A DNA stretch of 64,000 nt from Thermophilibacter provencensis (GCF_030372065.1 NZ_JAUDEA010000008.1:57490-121489), one strand, 5' to 3'. Counted from the stretch's first letter, positions 1 to 8,458 are shown. Made by a program: numbers and translations. The notes: generated by a model from the sequence alone, not told the origin.

Positions 1-807
1 GGCGTAGTTGATGTAGCCCACGCACACGGTCACCGGCACCATCGTGGACGCGTAGGCCTGCGCCGACGTGCCCGCCTCGCGCAGGCGCTCGTTGAGCTCG
101 CGGAAGCCGGCGAGGTTGGCTGCCTCGTGGTTGAAGACCTTCACGACCTTCTGGCCGGAGATCATCTCCTCCACGTAGCCGTCGAGCGCGCCCAGCTCGT
201 GCTGCTGGCGCGAGAAGAAGCGCCGGCTGCGGCCGCCCGAGAAGCGCACGTAGAGCGCAATGCCCAGGTCACACGCCAGGGTGACGAGCGTGAGGCGCCA
301 GTCGAGCACCAGAAGCAGCGTGAGCGTGCCCACGATCTGCACGCCCGCCTGGACGAGGCTCGCAAAGCTGTTGTTGAGCGCCTCGGAGACCGTGTCCACG
401 TCGTTGGTGAAGTAGCTCATCACGTCACCGTGGCGGCTGCGGTCAAAGAAGGAGAGCGGCAGGCGCTCGATGTGGTCAAAGAGGTCGCGGCGGATGTCAA
501 AGACCACGCGCTGCGCCGCTCGCACCATCGTCTGCGTGTAGCCGGCAGCAGACGCCACGCCCAGCAGGTAAATCACCGCAGTCAGCGCAACGCCGGACGA
601 GAAGGACGCGAAGTCGCCCTCCCCCACCGCGTTGACCACGGGCTTGATCATGTACGTGCCAAAGAGGTTGGCGAGCGCGCTCACGGTGACGAGCACCGCC
701 ACGAGCAGGAGCATCCAGCGCGCGTGGCTCATGTAGGAGAGGAGCGTCCTCAGCGTGGCGAGCGGGTTTTGCGGGCGCGCGGGCGCCGCGGTCTGACGGG
801 ACGGCAT
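1..807 (-). CDS. ABC exporter subunit, N-terminal part (cut by window edge)
   Basis: The reverse strand reads openly from an ATG at 807 to the window edge without a stop, so only the N-terminal 269 codons are visible. They encode the transmembrane domain of an ABC exporter: an N-terminal basic stretch, hydrophobic helices and the coupling-region sequence FFDRSRHGDVMSYFTNDVDT, typical of the exporter (MsbA/LmrA/TM288-like) family. The ATP-binding half lies outside the window. The start codon directly follows the TAG stop of the upstream ABC gene, so the two are translationally coupled. Since the upstream subunit has a degenerate ATPase site, this one is expected to carry the canonical site of a heterodimer. 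The substrate cannot be told from sequence; a MarR-type regulator heads the operon, which suggests drug or toxin export. Confidence 0.85.
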   Translation of the reverse strand, partial: MPSRQTAAPARPQNPLATLRTLLSYMSHARWMLLLVAVLVTVSALANLFGTYMIKPVVNAVGEGDFASFSSGVALTAVIYLLGVASAAGYTQTMVRAAQRVVFDIRRDLFDHIERLPLSFFDRSRHGDVMSYFTNDVDTVSEALNNSFASLVQAGVQIVGTLTLLLVLDWRLTLVTLACDLGIALYVRFSGGRSRRFFSRQQHELGALDGYVEEMISGQKVVKVFNHEAANLAGFRELNERLREAGTSAQAYASTMVPVTVCVGYINYA

Positions 808-2547
808 CTACGCCACCTCCCCACTGATCCCAGAGCCAATCTGGGACTCGTAGATCTCCTGGTAGATGGGATCGCTGGCGAGAAGTTCCTCGTGGGTGCC
901 CTGGGCGTGCACACGCCCGTCGTCCAGCACCACGATCTTGTCGGCGTCCATCACGGATGCCACGCGCTGGGCGATCACGATCTTGGTGACGTCTTTGAGC
1001 GTTGCGAGGTTTGCGCGGATCGTGGCATCGGTGGCCATGTCCACGGCGCTCGTGGAGTCGTCAAAGATGAGGACACGCGGACGCTTGAGCAGGGCACGCG
1101 CGATGCAGAGGCGCTGGCGCTGGCCGCCCGAGACGCCAGCGCCGCCCTGGCCGAGGTCCCCGTCCAGCCCGCCAATGCGCTCCAGGAACTCGTCAGCACA
1201 GGCGAGACGGCACGCCTCGAGCATGTCCGCGTCCGATGCCGCGGCGTCGCCCCAGGCGAGGTTCTCCCTAACGGTGCCCGAGAAGAGCACGTTCTTCTGC
1301 AGCACCACGCCCACCGCATCGCGCAGGGCGGCGAGGTCGTAGTCGCGCACGTCACGGCCGCCCACGCGCACGGTGCCCGAGCTGGCGTCGTAGAGGCGCG
1401 CGATGAGCTGCACGAGCGTGGACTTGCCCGAGCCCGTGCCGCCGAGGATGCCGATGGTGGAGCCCGCCGCAAAGTCCAGGCAGACGTCCTCGAGCACGTT
1501 CTTCTCGGCCGTGCTCGCGTACTTGAAGCTCACGTGGTCAAAGCTCACCGAGCCGTTGCGCACCTCGTGCACCGCCTGGCGCGGCGAGGCGATGGTGGGC
1601 TTCTCGTCCAGCACCTCGCCCACGCGCTCCACGCTCGTCACAGCGCGCGCGAGCAGCAGGAAGACGTTGGAGATCATCATGAGGGAGTTCACGATCTGCA
1701 GGACGTAGCTCATGAAGCCGGTGAAGGTGCCCACCGTGAGCGTGCCGGCCAGGATCATCTGCCCGCCGAGCCACATGATGCCCACGCAGGAGGTATACAT
1801 CGTGGCCTGGAAGATCGGCAGGTTGAGCACCGCGGTGCGGAAGGTCCGCGTGGCCGTGGAGGCGAGCTGGCCGTTCACGCCGGCAAAGCGCTCGGCGACA
1901 TGTCCTTCTCGCACATAGGCCTTGATCACGCGGATGGCGGCAAGGTCCTCCTGCAGGGCGTCGTTGAGCTGGTCCATCACGCCCTGGAGCACGCGGTAGA
2001 GCGGGCCCACGCGGCGCACCACAAAGAAGACGGCCACGGCGAGCACGGGGATCACCGCAAAGAAGACCACCGCGAGCTCGGCGGACATGAGCGCGGCGCA
2101 GAGCAGGCCCATCACCAGGATCACGGGCCCACGGACGAGCGGGCGCGTGCCGGAGACCAGCGCGTTCTGGATGACGGTGACGTCGGTGGTGAGGCGCGTC
2201 ACGAGCGAGGAGCTCTCAAAGTCGTCGAGGTTTGAGAACGAGAACTCCTGCAGGTGGGCATACTCTGCCTCGCGCAGGCGCGAGCCCAGGCCCATGGCGG
2301 CGCGGGCAGAGAAGCGCGCGTAGAGAAAGCCCAGGCCCAGCGAGATGAGCGCGCAGACGAGCATGCCGGCGCCGCCGGTGAGGACGGTGCGGAGGCTGCC
2401 AGCCATGATGCCCTCGTCCAGGACGTAGGCCATGAGCACGGGAATGAAGATCTCAAGCGAGGTCTCAACGGCCACGCAGAGCACGGCGAGAAGGAAGTCC
2501 CGCCGATACGGGCCCAGGTAGCGGGCAATGAGGCGAACCCCGTCCAT
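808..2547 (-). CDS. ABC exporter subunit with degenerate nucleotide-binding domain
   Basis: A 579-residue fused membrane-ATPase half-transporter. Six transmembrane helices occupy roughly residues 15-310. The ATPase domain has Walker A GGTGSGKST (about 368-376), signature VSGGQRQR (about 471-478) and Walker B VLIFDD (about 491-496). Two catalytic positions are non-canonical: the glutamate after Walker B is aspartate (FDDSTSAVD), and the H-loop reads IVIAQRVASV with glutamine instead of histidine. In family terms this is the pattern of the degenerate half of heterodimeric exporters such as TM287/288. The partner starts at the very next codon. The start overlaps the stop of the MarR-type gene by one base, so three genes form one operon. 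Confidence 0.9.
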   Translation of the reverse strand: MDGVRLIARYLGPYRRDFLLAVLCVAVETSLEIFIPVLMAYVLDEGIMAGSLRTVLTGGAGMLVCALISLGLGFLYARFSARAAMGLGSRLREAEYAHLQEFSFSNLDDFESSSLVTRLTTDVTVIQNALVSGTRPLVRGPVILVMGLLCAALMSAELAVVFFAVIPVLAVAVFFVVRRVGPLYRVLQGVMDQLNDALQEDLAAIRVIKAYVREGHVAERFAGVNGQLASTATRTFRTAVLNLPIFQATMYTSCVGIMWLGGQMILAGTLTVGTFTGFMSYVLQIVNSLMMISNVFLLLARAVTSVERVGEVLDEKPTIASPRQAVHEVRNGSVSFDHVSFKYASTAEKNVLEDVCLDFAAGSTIGILGGTGSGKSTLVQLIARLYDASSGTVRVGGRDVRDYDLAALRDAVGVVLQKNVLFSGTVRENLAWGDAAASDADMLEACRLACADEFLERIGGLDGDLGQGGAGVSGGQRQRLCIARALLKRPRVLIFDDSTSAVDMATDATIRANLATLKDVTKIVIAQRVASVMDADKIVVLDDGRVHAQGTHEELLASDPIYQEIYESQIGSGISGEVA

Positions 2548-3020
2548 CAGGCCTCGCCTCCCCCGCTGCCGTCGATGGCGCTCCAGAGGTTGGCGCGGGC
2601 GCGGCCGAGAAGATCGGCAAACGTGGCGCGCTCCTCGGGTGTGAAGCCCGTGAGCATCACCTCCTGCTCCTCGGCGCAGACGGCGTCCCAGGCGTCCGCG
2701 GCGGCGCGACCACGCTCCGTGAGGGCAAGTGCCTTGGTGCGGCGGTCACGGCCGGGGGCGGAGGTCACAAAGCCCGCGCGCTCGAGGGAGTCGAACATGC
2801 GCGAGACGGCGCCGGGGTCGCACTCAAAGAAGTCGGCCACCTCGCGCTGGCTGGACGGGCCGTGAACGGCCAGGTAGACGAGCATCTTCGGCTGGCCGGG
2901 ACCAAGGCCGAGCTCGTCAACGTGGGGCTTGAGATAGGTGCGCTGCGCGTGAAAGGCGCGCATGAGGCGCATGTGGAAGTCCTCGAGCGACGACCCCGGC
3001 TCGGGCGGGCAATCAGGCAT
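2547..3020 (-). CDS. MarR-family transcriptional regulator
   Basis: 157 residues with the MarR winged-helix core: the recognition part SQREVADFFECDPGAVSRMF and the wing GRDRRTKALALTERG, where the D-x-R motif of the family is visible. The start at 3020 is chosen because AAGGAG lies six bases upstream; a longer reading frame begins at 3056 but has no such site. It is the first gene of an operon with the ABC exporter, and its TGA overlaps the exporter ATG. By analogy it is probably the local ligand-responsive repressor of the exporter; the ligand is unknown. Confidence 0.9.
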   Translation of the reverse strand: MPDCPPEPGSSLEDFHMRLMRAFHAQRTYLKPHVDELGLGPGQPKMLVYLAVHGPSSQREVADFFECDPGAVSRMFDSLERAGFVTSAPGRDRRTKALALTERGRAAADAWDAVCAEEQEVMLTGFTPEERATFADLLGRARANLWSAIDGSGGGEA

Positions 3021-3061
3021 AGGCACTCCTTGGCATGTCAATGGTTGTCTATGCAAGTGTA

Positions 3062-3163
3062 CTGTAAAAACGGGACGTGTTATTTGTCTCAGAGAAAAGG
3101 GGACAGGCCTTGCAAGGCCTGTCCCCTTTTCTCTGAGACAAATAACACGTCCCGTTTTTACAG
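3062..3163. repeat. 102-bp perfect palindrome (intergenic repeat family A)
   Basis: Two 51-bp arms meet at 3112/3113 with no spacer and no mismatch. From the outside inward each arm has a CTGTAAAAACGGGACG end, a GTGTTATTT block, a CAGAG block and a GGGGACAGGCC core. The outer CTGTAA on the minus strand provides the last codon and stop of aspS. Related but less perfect copies lie at 56754-56880, 61732-61797 and 63944-64000. In RNA it would form a very stable hairpin, so it may act as a bidirectional terminator between the converging ends of aspS and the region before marR, but no U-tract follows. Confidence 0.9.
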
Positions 3164-4927
3164 AAGCCGGAGGGAGACCTCCTTGAGCTGCTTACCGGAA
3201 ACCTCGCTCGGCGCGTCGGACATGAGATCGCTGCCGGAGCTGGTCTTGGGGAACGCCATGACGTCGCGGATGGAGTCCTCCCCTGCCAGCAGCATGCACA
3301 CGCGGTCGAGGCCGAGAGCAAAGCCGCCCATGGGGGGCGCACCGTACTCGAGGGCGTCCATGAGGAAACCAAACTGCTCGCGGGCGCGCTCCACCGAGAA
3401 GCCCATGAGCTCGAGCATGTCGAGCTGCATCTGGGAGTTGTGGATACGCATGCCGCCGCCACCGGCCTCGCAGCCGTCCATGACGAAGTCGTACGTGGCA
3501 GAGCCAATGGCCAGCGGGTCCGCCTTGATCTTCTCGACGTCAAGCTCGGTTGGCAGGGTAAAGGGCTGGTGCTCGGCCTCGTAGCGCTTGGCCTCGTCGT
3601 CCCAATGGAAGAGCGGGAAGTTGACCACCCAGAGGAAGTCGTGGCCCTCGCGCGGGACGTCGAGCGCGTTTGCCATGTGCAGGCGCATGCCGCCCAGGAT
3701 CTCGTCGGCGCCCTTGCGGTCGGCGACGGCAAACATCACGAGGTCACCCAGCTCAACGCCCATCTCCTCGCGCAGCGCCATCATCTCCTCGTCAGAGAAG
3801 AACTTGACGATCGGGCTGTTCACGGAGCCGTCCTCGCGGAACGCAATCCACGCGAGACCCTTGGCGCCAAACTCTGCTGCCACGTTTGCCAGCTTGTCGA
3901 TCTGCGCGCGCGGCCAGGCCCCGGCACCCTTGGCGTTGATGGCCTTGACGTACTGGCCCTCGGTGGCCGCCGCGCTCGCAAAGAGCTTGAACTTGGAGGC
4001 CTGGAAGATGCCGGTCACGTCATGGAGCTCCATGCCAAAGCGGGTGTCCGGCTTGTCGGAGCCGTAGGTGTCCATCGCGTCCCAGTAGTCCAGGCGGCGC
4101 AGCGGCGTGGGCATCTCGACGCCCATCTTGGCAAAGGCGTCGGACAGAACGTCCTCGAGCGCGCCCATGACGTCGTCCTGCTCGACAAAGCTCATCTCGA
4201 TGTCCACCTGAGTGAACTCGGGCTGGCGGTCGGCGCGCAGGTCCTCGTCGCGGAAGCACTTGGCAACCTGATAGTAGCGCTCGACGCCGCCCACCATGAG
4301 CAGCTGCTTGAGCAGCTGCGGGGACTGCGGGAGGGCGTAGAAGTGTCCGGGTTGGGTGCGGCTCGGCACGAGGAAGTCGCGCGCGCCCTCGGGGGTTGAC
4401 TTGAAGAGCGCGGGGGTCTCCACCTCGAGGAAGTCACGGTTGTGGAGTGCCTCGCGAATGGCAAAGGTGAAGTCGGAGCGCAGCTTGAGGTTGGCCGTCA
4501 TGCGCGGGCGACGCAGGTCGAGGTAACGGTAGCGCAGGCGGACGTCCTCGGAGGTGTCCACGTGATCCTCAATCTGGAAGGGCGGCGTCTTGGAGGAGTT
4601 GAGGACCTCGATGGCGTCGATAAGGACCTCGATCTCGCCGGTCGCGAGCTTGGAGTTTTCCATGCCCTCGGGACGCTCTCGAACAACGCCCGTGACCTTG
4701 ATCGGCCACTCGGAGCGGATGGTCTCGGCCGCGTGGAAGGCCTCGCCACCGGAGTGCTCCGGGTCAAAGGAGACCTGCGTCACGCCGTCGCGGTCGCGCA
4801 GGTCCACGAAGATGAGGCCGCCGTGGTCGCGGCGGTGCCAGACCCAGCCGGTAAGCGTCACCTGCTGACCGATGTGCTCGCGGCGCAGCTCGCCGCAGGT
4901 GTGCGTGTGCATGGTGTGGGAATCCAT
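3158..4927 (-). CDS. aspS: Aspartyl-tRNA synthetase (aspartate/asparagine type)
   Basis: 589 residues, the normal bacterial AspRS length. An N-terminal OB-fold anticodon-binding domain is followed by the class II catalytic core with motif 2 FRDEDLRADRQPEFTQVD (about 224-241) and motif 3 GFALGLDRV (about 534-542), with the bacterial GAD insert between. The start at 4927 has AAAGG six bases upstream. The OB-fold loop reads HRRDHGG with His35; in characterised enzymes histidine here marks the non-discriminating form that also charges tRNA-Asn, whereas discriminating enzymes have leucine. That would imply Asn-tRNA synthesis through GatCAB, which is not in the window. The stop codon lies in the 102-bp palindrome. 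Confidence 0.97.
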   Translation of the reverse strand: MDSHTMHTHTCGELRREHIGQQVTLTGWVWHRRDHGGLIFVDLRDRDGVTQVSFDPEHSGGEAFHAAETIRSEWPIKVTGVVRERPEGMENSKLATGEIEVLIDAIEVLNSSKTPPFQIEDHVDTSEDVRLRYRYLDLRRPRMTANLKLRSDFTFAIREALHNRDFLEVETPALFKSTPEGARDFLVPSRTQPGHFYALPQSPQLLKQLLMVGGVERYYQVAKCFRDEDLRADRQPEFTQVDIEMSFVEQDDVMGALEDVLSDAFAKMGVEMPTPLRRLDYWDAMDTYGSDKPDTRFGMELHDVTGIFQASKFKLFASAAATEGQYVKAINAKGAGAWPRAQIDKLANVAAEFGAKGLAWIAFREDGSVNSPIVKFFSDEEMMALREEMGVELGDLVMFAVADRKGADEILGGMRLHMANALDVPREGHDFLWVVNFPLFHWDDEAKRYEAEHQPFTLPTELDVEKIKADPLAIGSATYDFVMDGCEAGGGGMRIHNSQMQLDMLELMGFSVERAREQFGFLMDALEYGAPPMGGFALGLDRVCMLLAGEDSIRDVMAFPKTSSGSDLMSDAPSEVSGKQLKEVSLRLL

Positions 4928-5123
4928 ATGGTGCCTTTCTCGTCCTGCCGCCCCGTGCCGTACGGGCGGCGCCTCTCGGATGGCCGCAGCGCACGTAAAC
5001 GGCGCACGTTGCGGCGAGGCTGATTGTACTACGGGCACAAGGGAGAGCACGCCCACGTAACCGGAACACAATAAACGGCGACCCAAAGGCTGAGGGCAGG
5101 CCATTTGGGCGCCAACCGTAAGG

Positions 5124-5163
5124 TGATGACAAAGGTGACAGGGTAATTGTCACCTTTGCCATC
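5124..5163. repeat. Single-unit intergenic hairpin (family C)
   Basis: GATGACAAAGGTGAC at 5124-5138 pairs with GTCACCTTTGCCATC at 5149-5163 (15-bp arms, one mismatch). It is the same unit that occurs as an inverted pair at 5261-5335 and 8385-8458. It lies about 200 bases upstream of aspS. The remainder of this 420-base gap (4928-5349) holds no gene; its only other visible structure is an inverted repeat CTGCGCAAAA/TTTTGCGCAG at 5193-5202 and 5228-5237. Confidence 0.75.
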
Positions 5164-5260
5164 AAGTATGAGGCCGCGCGAAACCTTCTCCGCTGCGCAA
5201 AAAAGTCACTCGTGCCACAAGCGTCAGTTTTGCGCAGAGCAAGACGCCGCCGGACTTGTT

Positions 5261-5335
5261 TGATGACAAAGGTGACAGGGTAGATTGTCACCATCAATAA
5301 GATGGTGACAATCTACCCTGTCACCTTTGTCATCA
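5261..5335. repeat. Paired-unit palindrome (family C)
   Basis: Two 35-bp arms (5261-5295 and 5301-5335) match perfectly across a five-base spacer. Each arm carries the core GACAAAGGTGACAGGGTAG, and each arm is also nearly self-complementary at its ends. The whole therefore resembles two head-to-head REP-like hairpins (BIME-style). It lies between the divergently transcribed aspS and the HAD phosphatase and ends 14 bases before the phosphatase start codon, so any promoter for that gene must lie in or upstream of the palindrome. Confidence 0.85.
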
Positions 5336-5349
5336 TCGAAGGAGCGTAC

Positions 5350-6030
5350 ATGCCTGCCTACAGAACCGCCGTCTTTGACCTCGACGGAACCCTACTCGAC
5401 ACGCTCGAGGACCTTCACCTCTCCACCAACGCCGCTCTTGCGGCCCGCGACATGCCCACCCACACAATTGATGACGTGCGCCGCTTTGTGGGCAATGGCA
5501 TCAAGCTGCTCATTCACCGCGCCGTGCCCGCCGGAACGGACGCCGCAACGGAAGCGGCAGTCTACGAGGACTTCTGCGCGCACTATGCCGCGCACTGTGA
5601 GGATCACACCGGTCCCTATCAGGGAATTCCCGAACTTCTTGCCCACCTGCGCGCAGCGGGCGTGACGCTGGCCGTGGTCTCCAACAAGGGGGACTTTGCC
5701 GTCCAGGAGCTCGTGGCGCGACAGTTCCCCGGCGCCTTTGACGCGGTTCTCGGCGAGAACGAGGCAGCCGGCATCCGCAAGAAGCCGGCTCCGGACATGG
5801 TGCGCGCCGCCCTCAAGCGCATGGGTGCAACGCCCGAGGGCATGGTCTACATTGGCGACTCCGAGGTTGACGTGCAGACCGCCGCAAACGCGGGCTGCCC
5901 GTGCGTGAGCTGCACCTGGGGATTCCGCAGCGTGGACGAGCTTCTCGCCGCGGGCGCCACCACCCTCGTGGACACCCCCGCCGAGCTGGAGCGCGTTCTT
6001 CTCGGCTTGGACGCGTCAGCCGCCCGCTGA
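5350..6030 (+). CDS. HAD-family phosphatase (phosphoglycolate phosphatase-like)
   Basis: 226 residues with all haloacid-dehalogenase motifs: nucleophile motif DLDGT at residues 10-14, motif II SNKGD, motif III lysine in RKKPAPDM and motif IV GDSEVDVQTA. A helical cap sits between motifs I and II, as in Gph/PpaX-type enzymes. It probably hydrolyses a small phosphate ester in the cytoplasm, such as 2-phosphoglycolate or pyrophosphate; the sequence does not decide which. The start at 5350 is supported by GAAGGAG seven bases upstream. It is transcribed away from aspS and has no operon partner on its strand. Confidence 0.9.
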   Translation: MPAYRTAVFDLDGTLLDTLEDLHLSTNAALAARDMPTHTIDDVRRFVGNGIKLLIHRAVPAGTDAATEAAVYEDFCAHYAAHCEDHTGPYQGIPELLAHLRAAGVTLAVVSNKGDFAVQELVARQFPGAFDAVLGENEAAGIRKKPAPDMVRAALKRMGATPEGMVYIGDSEVDVQTAANAGCPCVSCTWGFRSVDELLAAGATTLVDTPAELERVLLGLDASAAR

Positions 6031-6139
6031 CCGCTCGGGCAACGCTCGCCTAACAATTTGTGAACCCGCGCATAACATCGGCCCGCACGGGTTATAGTCT
6101 TGCTAACGTCCGTTTGGCCTCCGACGAAAGGGGATCGCC

Positions 6140-6448
6140 ATGGGAAAGAAGGCTGCCGAGGCTCTCGACATCAACTACGAGGGTCTGGTCGAGTACCTGC
6201 ACTGCAATCACTCCGTCTACATGAAGATCGGCTCGTCCGTCTATTACCTCACCGACTGCAACTTTGAGTCCTGGCGCGCACAGGACACGAGCCGCCGCAA
6301 CGAGAAGAACCACTTTGTCGACTGCTCCGAGCTCGTCCCCACTGTTGACGAGTTCCTCGCGCTCCCCTTTGTCAACGGCAAGACCATCCAGGACGTCTTT
6401 GACCACGCCACGTTCTACGCCTCCCTCTCCGGCGAGAAGGACGAGTAG
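6140..6448 (+). CDS. Conserved small protein of unknown function
   Basis: 102 residues, soluble, rich in aromatic and acidic residues, with two cysteines (YLHCNHSVY and LTDCNFESW) and one more at VDCSEL. It is not a family I recognise. The start at 6140 has AAAGGGG about seven bases upstream, codon use matches its neighbours, and a clear terminator follows, so it is a real single gene. A TATAGT hexamer at 6093-6098 could be its -10 box, but no good -35 is visible. Confidence 0.7.
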   Translation: MGKKAAEALDINYEGLVEYLHCNHSVYMKIGSSVYYLTDCNFESWRAQDTSRRNEKNHFVDCSELVPTVDEFLALPFVNGKTIQDVFDHATFYASLSGEKDE

Positions 6449-6480
6449 CGCCGCGCGGGCACACTCACTTAGAAACGCAT

Positions 6481-6520
6481 CGGGGCCGGTTCCGTTGGGA
6501 ACCGGCCCCGTTTTCGTTTG
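6481..6520 (+). terminator. Rho-independent terminator
   Basis: A 13-bp perfect stem (6481-6493 with 6498-6510, arm CGGGGCCGGTTCC) with a GTTG loop is followed by TTTTCGTTT. It ends transcription of the small gene at 6140-6448, and could also protect it from the converging ridA operon. Confidence 0.9.
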
Positions 6521-6546
6521 CGCGTTAGACGCACCCGCAAGCGGAC

Positions 6547-6933
6547 CTACAGGTAGGCCACGGCCTTGATCTCGACCTTGGCGGCCTTGGGCAGCGCGGC
6601 AACCTCAAAGGCGGCGCGGCTGGGATACGGCGCGGTGAAGAACTCGCCGTAGACCTCGTTCATGGCCGCAAAGTCGGCGATGTCGTCGAGAAGGACGGTG
6701 ACCTCGGCAACGTCGGCCATGGAGGCGCCGGCGGCCTCGAGGATGTTCTTGATGTTGGTCAGGCTCTGACGGGTCTGGGCCTGGATGTCCTCGCCGGCAA
6801 ACTCGCCGGTGGCGGGATCGATCGGCAGCTGGCCGGACACGTGGATCGCGCGCGTCGCGGGCGCGATCGTGGCCGCGGAGTAGGGGCCGAGCGCCGCGGG
6901 CGCCTTGTCGGTAACGATTGCCTCAATAGCCAT
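6547..6933 (-). CDS. ridA: RidA-family enamine/imine deaminase
   Basis: 128 residues, the standard YjgF/YER057c/UK114 length, with GPYSAA near the N-terminus, the HVSGQLPIDPATGE block and the C-terminal signature around Arg106 in YPSRAAFEV, the active arginine of RidA proteins. RidA hydrolyses reactive 2-aminoacrylate to pyruvate and ammonia. It is the last gene of an operon headed by a PLP-dependent diaminopropionate ammonia-lyase, whose product is 2-aminoacrylate, so its place is chemically sensible. An AAGGAG lies six bases before the start. A palindrome separates it from hyuA. Confidence 0.93.
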   Translation of the reverse strand: MAIEAIVTDKAPAALGPYSAATIAPATRAIHVSGQLPIDPATGEFAGEDIQAQTRQSLTNIKNILEAAGASMADVAEVTVLLDDIADFAAMNEVYGEFFTAPYPSRAAFEVAALPKAAKVEIKAVAYL

Positions 6934-6969
6934 GTTCTTCTCCTTCTTCTCTCTGGTCGAAAGGAAACG

Positions 6970-6994
6970 ATACGAAGGGACTGTCCCTTTGCAT
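6970..6994. repeat. GGGACTGTCCC-type hairpin (family B)
   Basis: A 25-bp imperfect inverted repeat centred on T6982 with core AAGGGAC-T-GTCCCTT. It lies between ridA and hyuA, and its last base is the first base of the hyuA stop codon complement (6994-6996). Family B copies also occur at 9410-9479, 49632-49664, 51660-51696, 57323-57353, 58488-58518 and 63213-63242. Confidence 0.8.
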
Positions 6995-8367
6995 CATCTT
7001 GCCACGTATCGGCCGGGGGTGCACCCGGTAGGCTCGCCGTCGCGGGCCACGAGCTCGCCGCCCACGTAGACGAGGTGCGCCCGCCCGTGGGCCTCGAAGC
7101 CCTCCCAGGGCGTGTAGTCCACTGCCTGGTGCTGGGTCGCTGCGCTGATGGTCCAGCGCGCAGCGGGGTCCCACACGCACACGTCTGCCGCAGCGCCCAC
7201 GGCGAGGCGCCCGCGCTCCGGCCACAGGCCAAAGACGCGCGCCGGCCCCTCGGAGAGCAGGCGGCAGAGCTCCATTGGCCCGAGCTGGCCCTCAAAGGTC
7301 GTGGCCATCACAGCCGGGCGGTGCTCGATGCCGGGACCGCCGTTGGGGATCTTGGTGAAGTCGCCGATGCCGCGGTCCTTCTGGCCGTGCAGGTTAAACG
7401 AGCAGTGGTCCGTTGCGATGGAGTCCACCTCGCCGGAAAGCACCGCCCCGCGCAGCGCGCGCACGTCGGAGGGCTTGCGCAGCGGCGGGCTCATCACGTA
7501 CTTGGCGCCCGCGAAGCCGTCCTCCCCCGCCTCAAGGTAGCGCGTGTCGTCGAGCGTGAGGTACTGCGGGCAGGTCTCCACGTAGATGCCCTTCTGACCG
7601 CGGGCCCGGGCGGCGCGCACGGCGAGAAGCCCAAGCTCGGTGGAGAGGTGCACCACGTTCACGCGGGCACCCGCGATCTGCGCCAGGTAGAGCAGGCGTG
7701 AGACGGCGTCGGCCTCTGCCTCGGCGGGACGGCTCAAGGGGTGGCCCTCCGGTCCCGTGATGCCCTCGGCAAGCACCTGACGCTGGAGCTCGTTTACCAC
7801 GTCGCCGTTCTCGCAGTGCACGCAGAGAACCGCATCCAGGTCTCGCACGACCTCCAGGCAGCGCAGCGTCTCGGCATCCGAGAGGCGCAGGTGGTCGTAG
7901 GCCAGGTAGGTCTTGAAGCTGCGCACGCCCGCCTCGCGCATGCGGCGCATCTGGGCGGGAGAGTCCTCGCCCCACTCGGCGATGGCCATGTGGAAGCCGT
8001 AGTTGGACGTGCAGCCCGCGCCGCTCTCCGCGCGCCTGTGCCACTCTGCCAGCGCCTCGTCCATCGTCACGCCGCGATCGGCCGTGGCGTAGTCCACGAT
8101 GCACGTGGCGCCGCCGCAGGCCGCGGCACGCGTGCCGGTCTCAAAGCTGTCGGCCGTCCAGTCCATGCCGGTCCAGCACTGCAGGTGGGTGTGCGCGTCA
8201 ATGAAGCCGGGAAAGACCCAGCAGCCAGAGACGTCCTCGACCTCGTCGTCCGGGCCCGGCACAATGTGAGCGGCAAGGTCCACGATCTTCTCGCCCTCAA
8301 GGGCCACGTCACCTCGACGCAGGCCCTCGGGAGTTACGAGCGTTCCGTTTGCGAGAATTCTTCTCAT
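6994..8367 (-). CDS. hyuA: Dihydropyrimidinase/hydantoinase-family amidohydrolase
   Basis: 457 residues. The metal site of a binuclear cyclic amidohydrolase is complete: DAHTH with His59 and His61, the carboxylatable Lys152 in SFKTYLAYD, histidines in CVHCENGD and VVHLST, and the aspartate in ATDHCSF. These enzymes open hydantoin, dihydropyrimidine or allantoin rings. Inside a ygeWXY-carbamate kinase operon it corresponds to HyuA of the anaerobic purine/uric-acid clusters, where it would open a hydantoin-type ring to an N-carbamoyl product. The start at 8367 is preceded by GGAAGGGG. Allantoinase or dihydropyrimidinase activity cannot be excluded from sequence. Confidence 0.9.
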   Translation of the reverse strand: MRRILANGTLVTPEGLRRGDVALEGEKIVDLAAHIVPGPDDEVEDVSGCWVFPGFIDAHTHLQCWTGMDWTADSFETGTRAAACGGATCIVDYATADRGVTMDEALAEWHRRAESGAGCTSNYGFHMAIAEWGEDSPAQMRRMREAGVRSFKTYLAYDHLRLSDAETLRCLEVVRDLDAVLCVHCENGDVVNELQRQVLAEGITGPEGHPLSRPAEAEADAVSRLLYLAQIAGARVNVVHLSTELGLLAVRAARARGQKGIYVETCPQYLTLDDTRYLEAGEDGFAGAKYVMSPPLRKPSDVRALRGAVLSGEVDSIATDHCSFNLHGQKDRGIGDFTKIPNGGPGIEHRPAVMATTFEGQLGPMELCRLLSEGPARVFGLWPERGRLAVGAAADVCVWDPAARWTISAATQHQAVDYTPWEGFEAHGRAHLVYVGGELVARDGEPTGCTPGRYVAR

Positions 8368-8384
8368 CGCATCCCCTTCCTCGT

Positions 8385-8458
8385 AACCTGACAAAGGTGA
8401 CAGGGTAGTTTGTCAGGTTTTGGAACCTGACAAACTACCCTGTCACCTTTGTCAGGTT
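8385..8458. repeat. Paired-unit palindrome (family C)
   Basis: Perfect 35-bp arms at 8385-8419 and 8424-8458 with a four-base spacer. Each arm contains GACAAAGGTGACAGGGTAG flanked by AACCT and AGGTT, so each arm can also fold on itself. It overlaps the 3' end of the ModE/MocA fusion gene: the outer ACCTGA supplies its last sense codon and TGA stop. It lies upstream of hyuA within the same operon. Confidence 0.9.

Noticed and set aside
127..2235. Long plus-strand frame opposite the ABC exporter genes
   Set aside because: Same shadow effect; the minus-strand frame has all ABC motifs.
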